From Candidatus Poseidoniaceae archaeon (lineage in GTDB: Archaea > Thermoplasmatota > Poseidoniia > Poseidoniales > Poseidoniaceae): DNA of 64,000 nt. Location: positions 60,854-124,853 of the forward strand of contig JAPKCS010000002.1 in assembly GCA_028822845.1 (NCBI GenBank), given 5' to 3'. Numbering within the stretch: the first letter of the stretch is position 1; each line of letters begins with the position of its first letter. A model generated the notes under the pieces. The model had not been told where the DNA came from. It did no database searches and saw only the letters and a list, made by a program, of their open reading frames with translations. Of the stretch, positions 62,646 to 64,000 are shown in pieces. The position numbers and the translations under genes were made by a program.

Positions 62646-64000
62646 ATGAAGTACGTTGTTGTTAGCGGAGGAGTCCTGTCCGGATTGGGCAAAGGAGTAA
62701 CAGCAAGTAGCATCGGCGTTTTGCTGAAAAGCGCTGGCCTGCGAGTCACTTCTATCAAAATCGATCCATATTTGAACAGCGATGCTGGCACAATGTCGCC
62801 GTTTGAACACGGAGAAGTGTTCGTTCTCGACGACGGCGGCGAGGTCGATTTGGATCTTGGCAACTACGAGCGTTTCCTCGATATTAACCTCGGCAAGGAT
62901 AACAATCTTACCACCGGTAAAATCTACTCCCAAGTTATCGAGGCTGAACGCCGTGGTGATTACCTTGGAAAAACGGTTCAAGTGATCCCCCATGTGACCG
63001 ATGCGGTTCAGGAATGGATCGAAGATGTCGCTCATCAGCCCGCTGATGGCAGTGACGAAATTCCAGATGCGTGCATCATCGAACTCGGTGGCACGGTTGG
63101 AGACATTGAATCGTCCCCCTACATCGAAGCGCTCCGACAGTTCCAATTCCGTGTGGGCCGAGAAAACGTCACCTTTGTCCACGTCTCTCTTGTCCCAGTC
63201 ATGGGGCCAGTCGGAGAACAAAAGACAAAACCAACTCAACACACAGTCAAGGAACTGCGAGGCCTTGGTATCACTCCGGACATCCTCGTTTGCCGTTCAA
63301 CAGCACCGCTGAACGATGAAACCCGAGAGAAATTGGCCGCCTTCTGCCACGTTCCCCCACAAGCGGTGATGTCGACGCATGACGTCCCGAACATCTACCA
63401 CGTTCCTTTGATGCTTCAAGAACAAGGACTGTGTGACATTTTGGGCGTCGATTGCCATTTGACATCCCTGCTTTCTGACTGGAAGATCATGGCTCACCAT
63501 CTTGACACACTTAGCGAAGAAGTTCACATTGCAATGGTTGGAAAGTACACCAACCTCTCTGACGCCTATCTCTCCGTGATCAAGAGTCTACAACACGCCG
63601 CTATGGCCGTCGACCGCAAGCTCATCATCGACTGGATTGAAGCCAGTCACCTCGAAACTGATTGGGGCGACAAGAATGAGCACGACACTGCGTGGGTGCA
63701 ATTGAAAGAAGCCGATGGCGTTCTTGTTCCTGGTGGTTTTGGAGACCGTGGCGTCGAAGGTAAAATCCTCGCTGCCAACTATGCACGAACCTCAAACACA
63801 CCCTACCTCGGCATCTGCCTTGGACTCCAAGTCGCAACCATCGAATTCTGCCGCAACGTGCTTGGTCTTGAGGGCGCTAATTCGACAGAGTTTGATGAAA
63901 ACGCCAAGACAGCAGCAGTTGTCTTCATGCCTGAGATTTCGAAAACCCACTTGGGTGGAACCATGCGACTCGGCGCACGACCAACGCTCTGGCAAGTTGA
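62646..64000 (+). CDS. pyrG: CTP synthase, 3'-truncated by the window edge
   Basis: At least 451 codons visible; the family is about 530-550 aa, so the C-terminal about 85 residues are outside the window. [24 protein letters not shown] is the ATP-binding start, and [28 protein letters not shown] is the conserved substrate region. The glutaminase half begins at about residue 310, with the nucleophile Cys391 in [11 protein letters not shown]. It amidates UTP to CTP using glutamine. ATG 62646 fits the family; an in-frame ATG at 62640 adds two residues. GCATAAAAG at 62624-62632 is AT-rich but too close to be a clear TATA box. Divergent from tdh. Confidence 0.93.
   Translation, partial: MKYVVVSGGVLSGLGKGVTASSIGVLLKSAGLRVTSIKIDPYLNSDAGTMSPFEHGEVFVLDDGGEVDLDLGNYERFLDINLGKDNNLTTGKIYSQVIEAERRGDYLGKTVQVIPHVTDAVQEWIEDVAHQPADGSDEIPDACIIELGGTVGDIESSPYIEALRQFQFRVGRENVTFVHVSLVPVMGPVGEQKTKPTQHTVKELRGLGITPDILVCRSTAPLNDETREKLAAFCHVPPQAVMSTHDVPNIYHVPLMLQEQGLCDILGVDCHLTSLLSDWKIMAHHLDTLSEEVHIAMVGKYTNLSDAYLSVIKSLQHAAMAVDRKLIIDWIEASHLETDWGDKNEHDTAWVQLKEADGVLVPGGFGDRGVEGKILAANYARTSNTPYLGICLGLQVATIEFCRNVLGLEGANSTEFDENAKTAAVVFMPEISKTHLGGTMRLGARPTLWQV

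Overview
The window looks like a chromosomal segment of a planktonic marine archaeon, most probably Marine Group II Euryarchaeota (Candidatus Poseidoniales). This assignment is inferred from gene content. Archaeal markers are an Hjc-type Holliday junction resolvase, a DacZ-type diadenylate cyclase, an MC1 chromosomal protein, a group II chaperonin subunit, a TBP-fold protein, an archaeal-type signal peptidase and HMG-CoA synthase for isoprenoid lipids. They sit beside bacterial-type genes: DnaK, FabI, a giant polyketide/PUFA-synthase-like megaenzyme with its phosphopantetheinyl transferase, and L-threonine dehydrogenase. Three giant secreted, membrane-anchored proteins of about 1,700-1,960 residues are also present. 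Several starts have a TATA-like box 23-31 bases upstream, as expected for leaderless archaeal transcripts; others have a clear GGAGG-type ribosome binding site. I found no tRNA, rRNA, CRISPR array or transposon.

Layout. 1-11.8 kb: a giant surface protein, a signal peptidase with an extra inserted segment, a divergent pair of nuclease-like genes (RNase H-like and hjc), a site-2 protease, and a dacZ/macro-domain pair. 12-18 kb: a giant surface protein in which PA14 and LamG-like domains interrupt a TIGR03790-like region, then a stand-alone Lrp-type RAM domain and MC1. 18-22 kb: a succinate dehydrogenase operon (anchor, SdhA, SdhB, DoxX-like) with a possible leader micro-ORF. 22-27 kb: a thioredoxin-fold lipoprotein, a CrtI-type desaturase divergent from a CysJ-like flavin reductase, an aquaporin-fold protein with altered NPA boxes and tandem terminator hairpins, and a SLOG-domain protein. 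27-33 kb: biotin carboxylase, a PfkB kinase, a disordered membrane protein, a tiny membrane protein, a SelB-like protein without GTPase motifs, and an acyl-CoA thioesterase.

33.5-53.5 kb is a co-directional plus-strand block. It holds a giant surface protein, an unknown protein, a TBP-like protein, a TatD-like hydrolase and a secreted anchored protein. The lipid-synthase operon follows: fabI, a 2,941-residue KS-AT-KS-ACPx3-KR-DH megasynthase, and an Sfp-type PPTase. A perfect 9-bp inverted repeat lies directly before fabI and covers its probable ribosome binding site. This operon is the strongest candidate for an under-described system. It encodes all the activities of an iterative fatty-acyl or polyketide cycle: condensation, loading, ketoreduction, dehydration, enoyl reduction by a separate FabI, and carrier activation. 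Yet all three clear carrier domains have threonine where the phosphopantetheine-bearing serine is expected.

53.5-64 kb: a MerT-like membrane protein, an M28 peptidase lipoprotein, a chaperone island (Hsp20-like, DnaK, thermosome), HMG-CoA synthase, threonine dehydrogenase and the 5' part of CTP synthase, which runs off the window.
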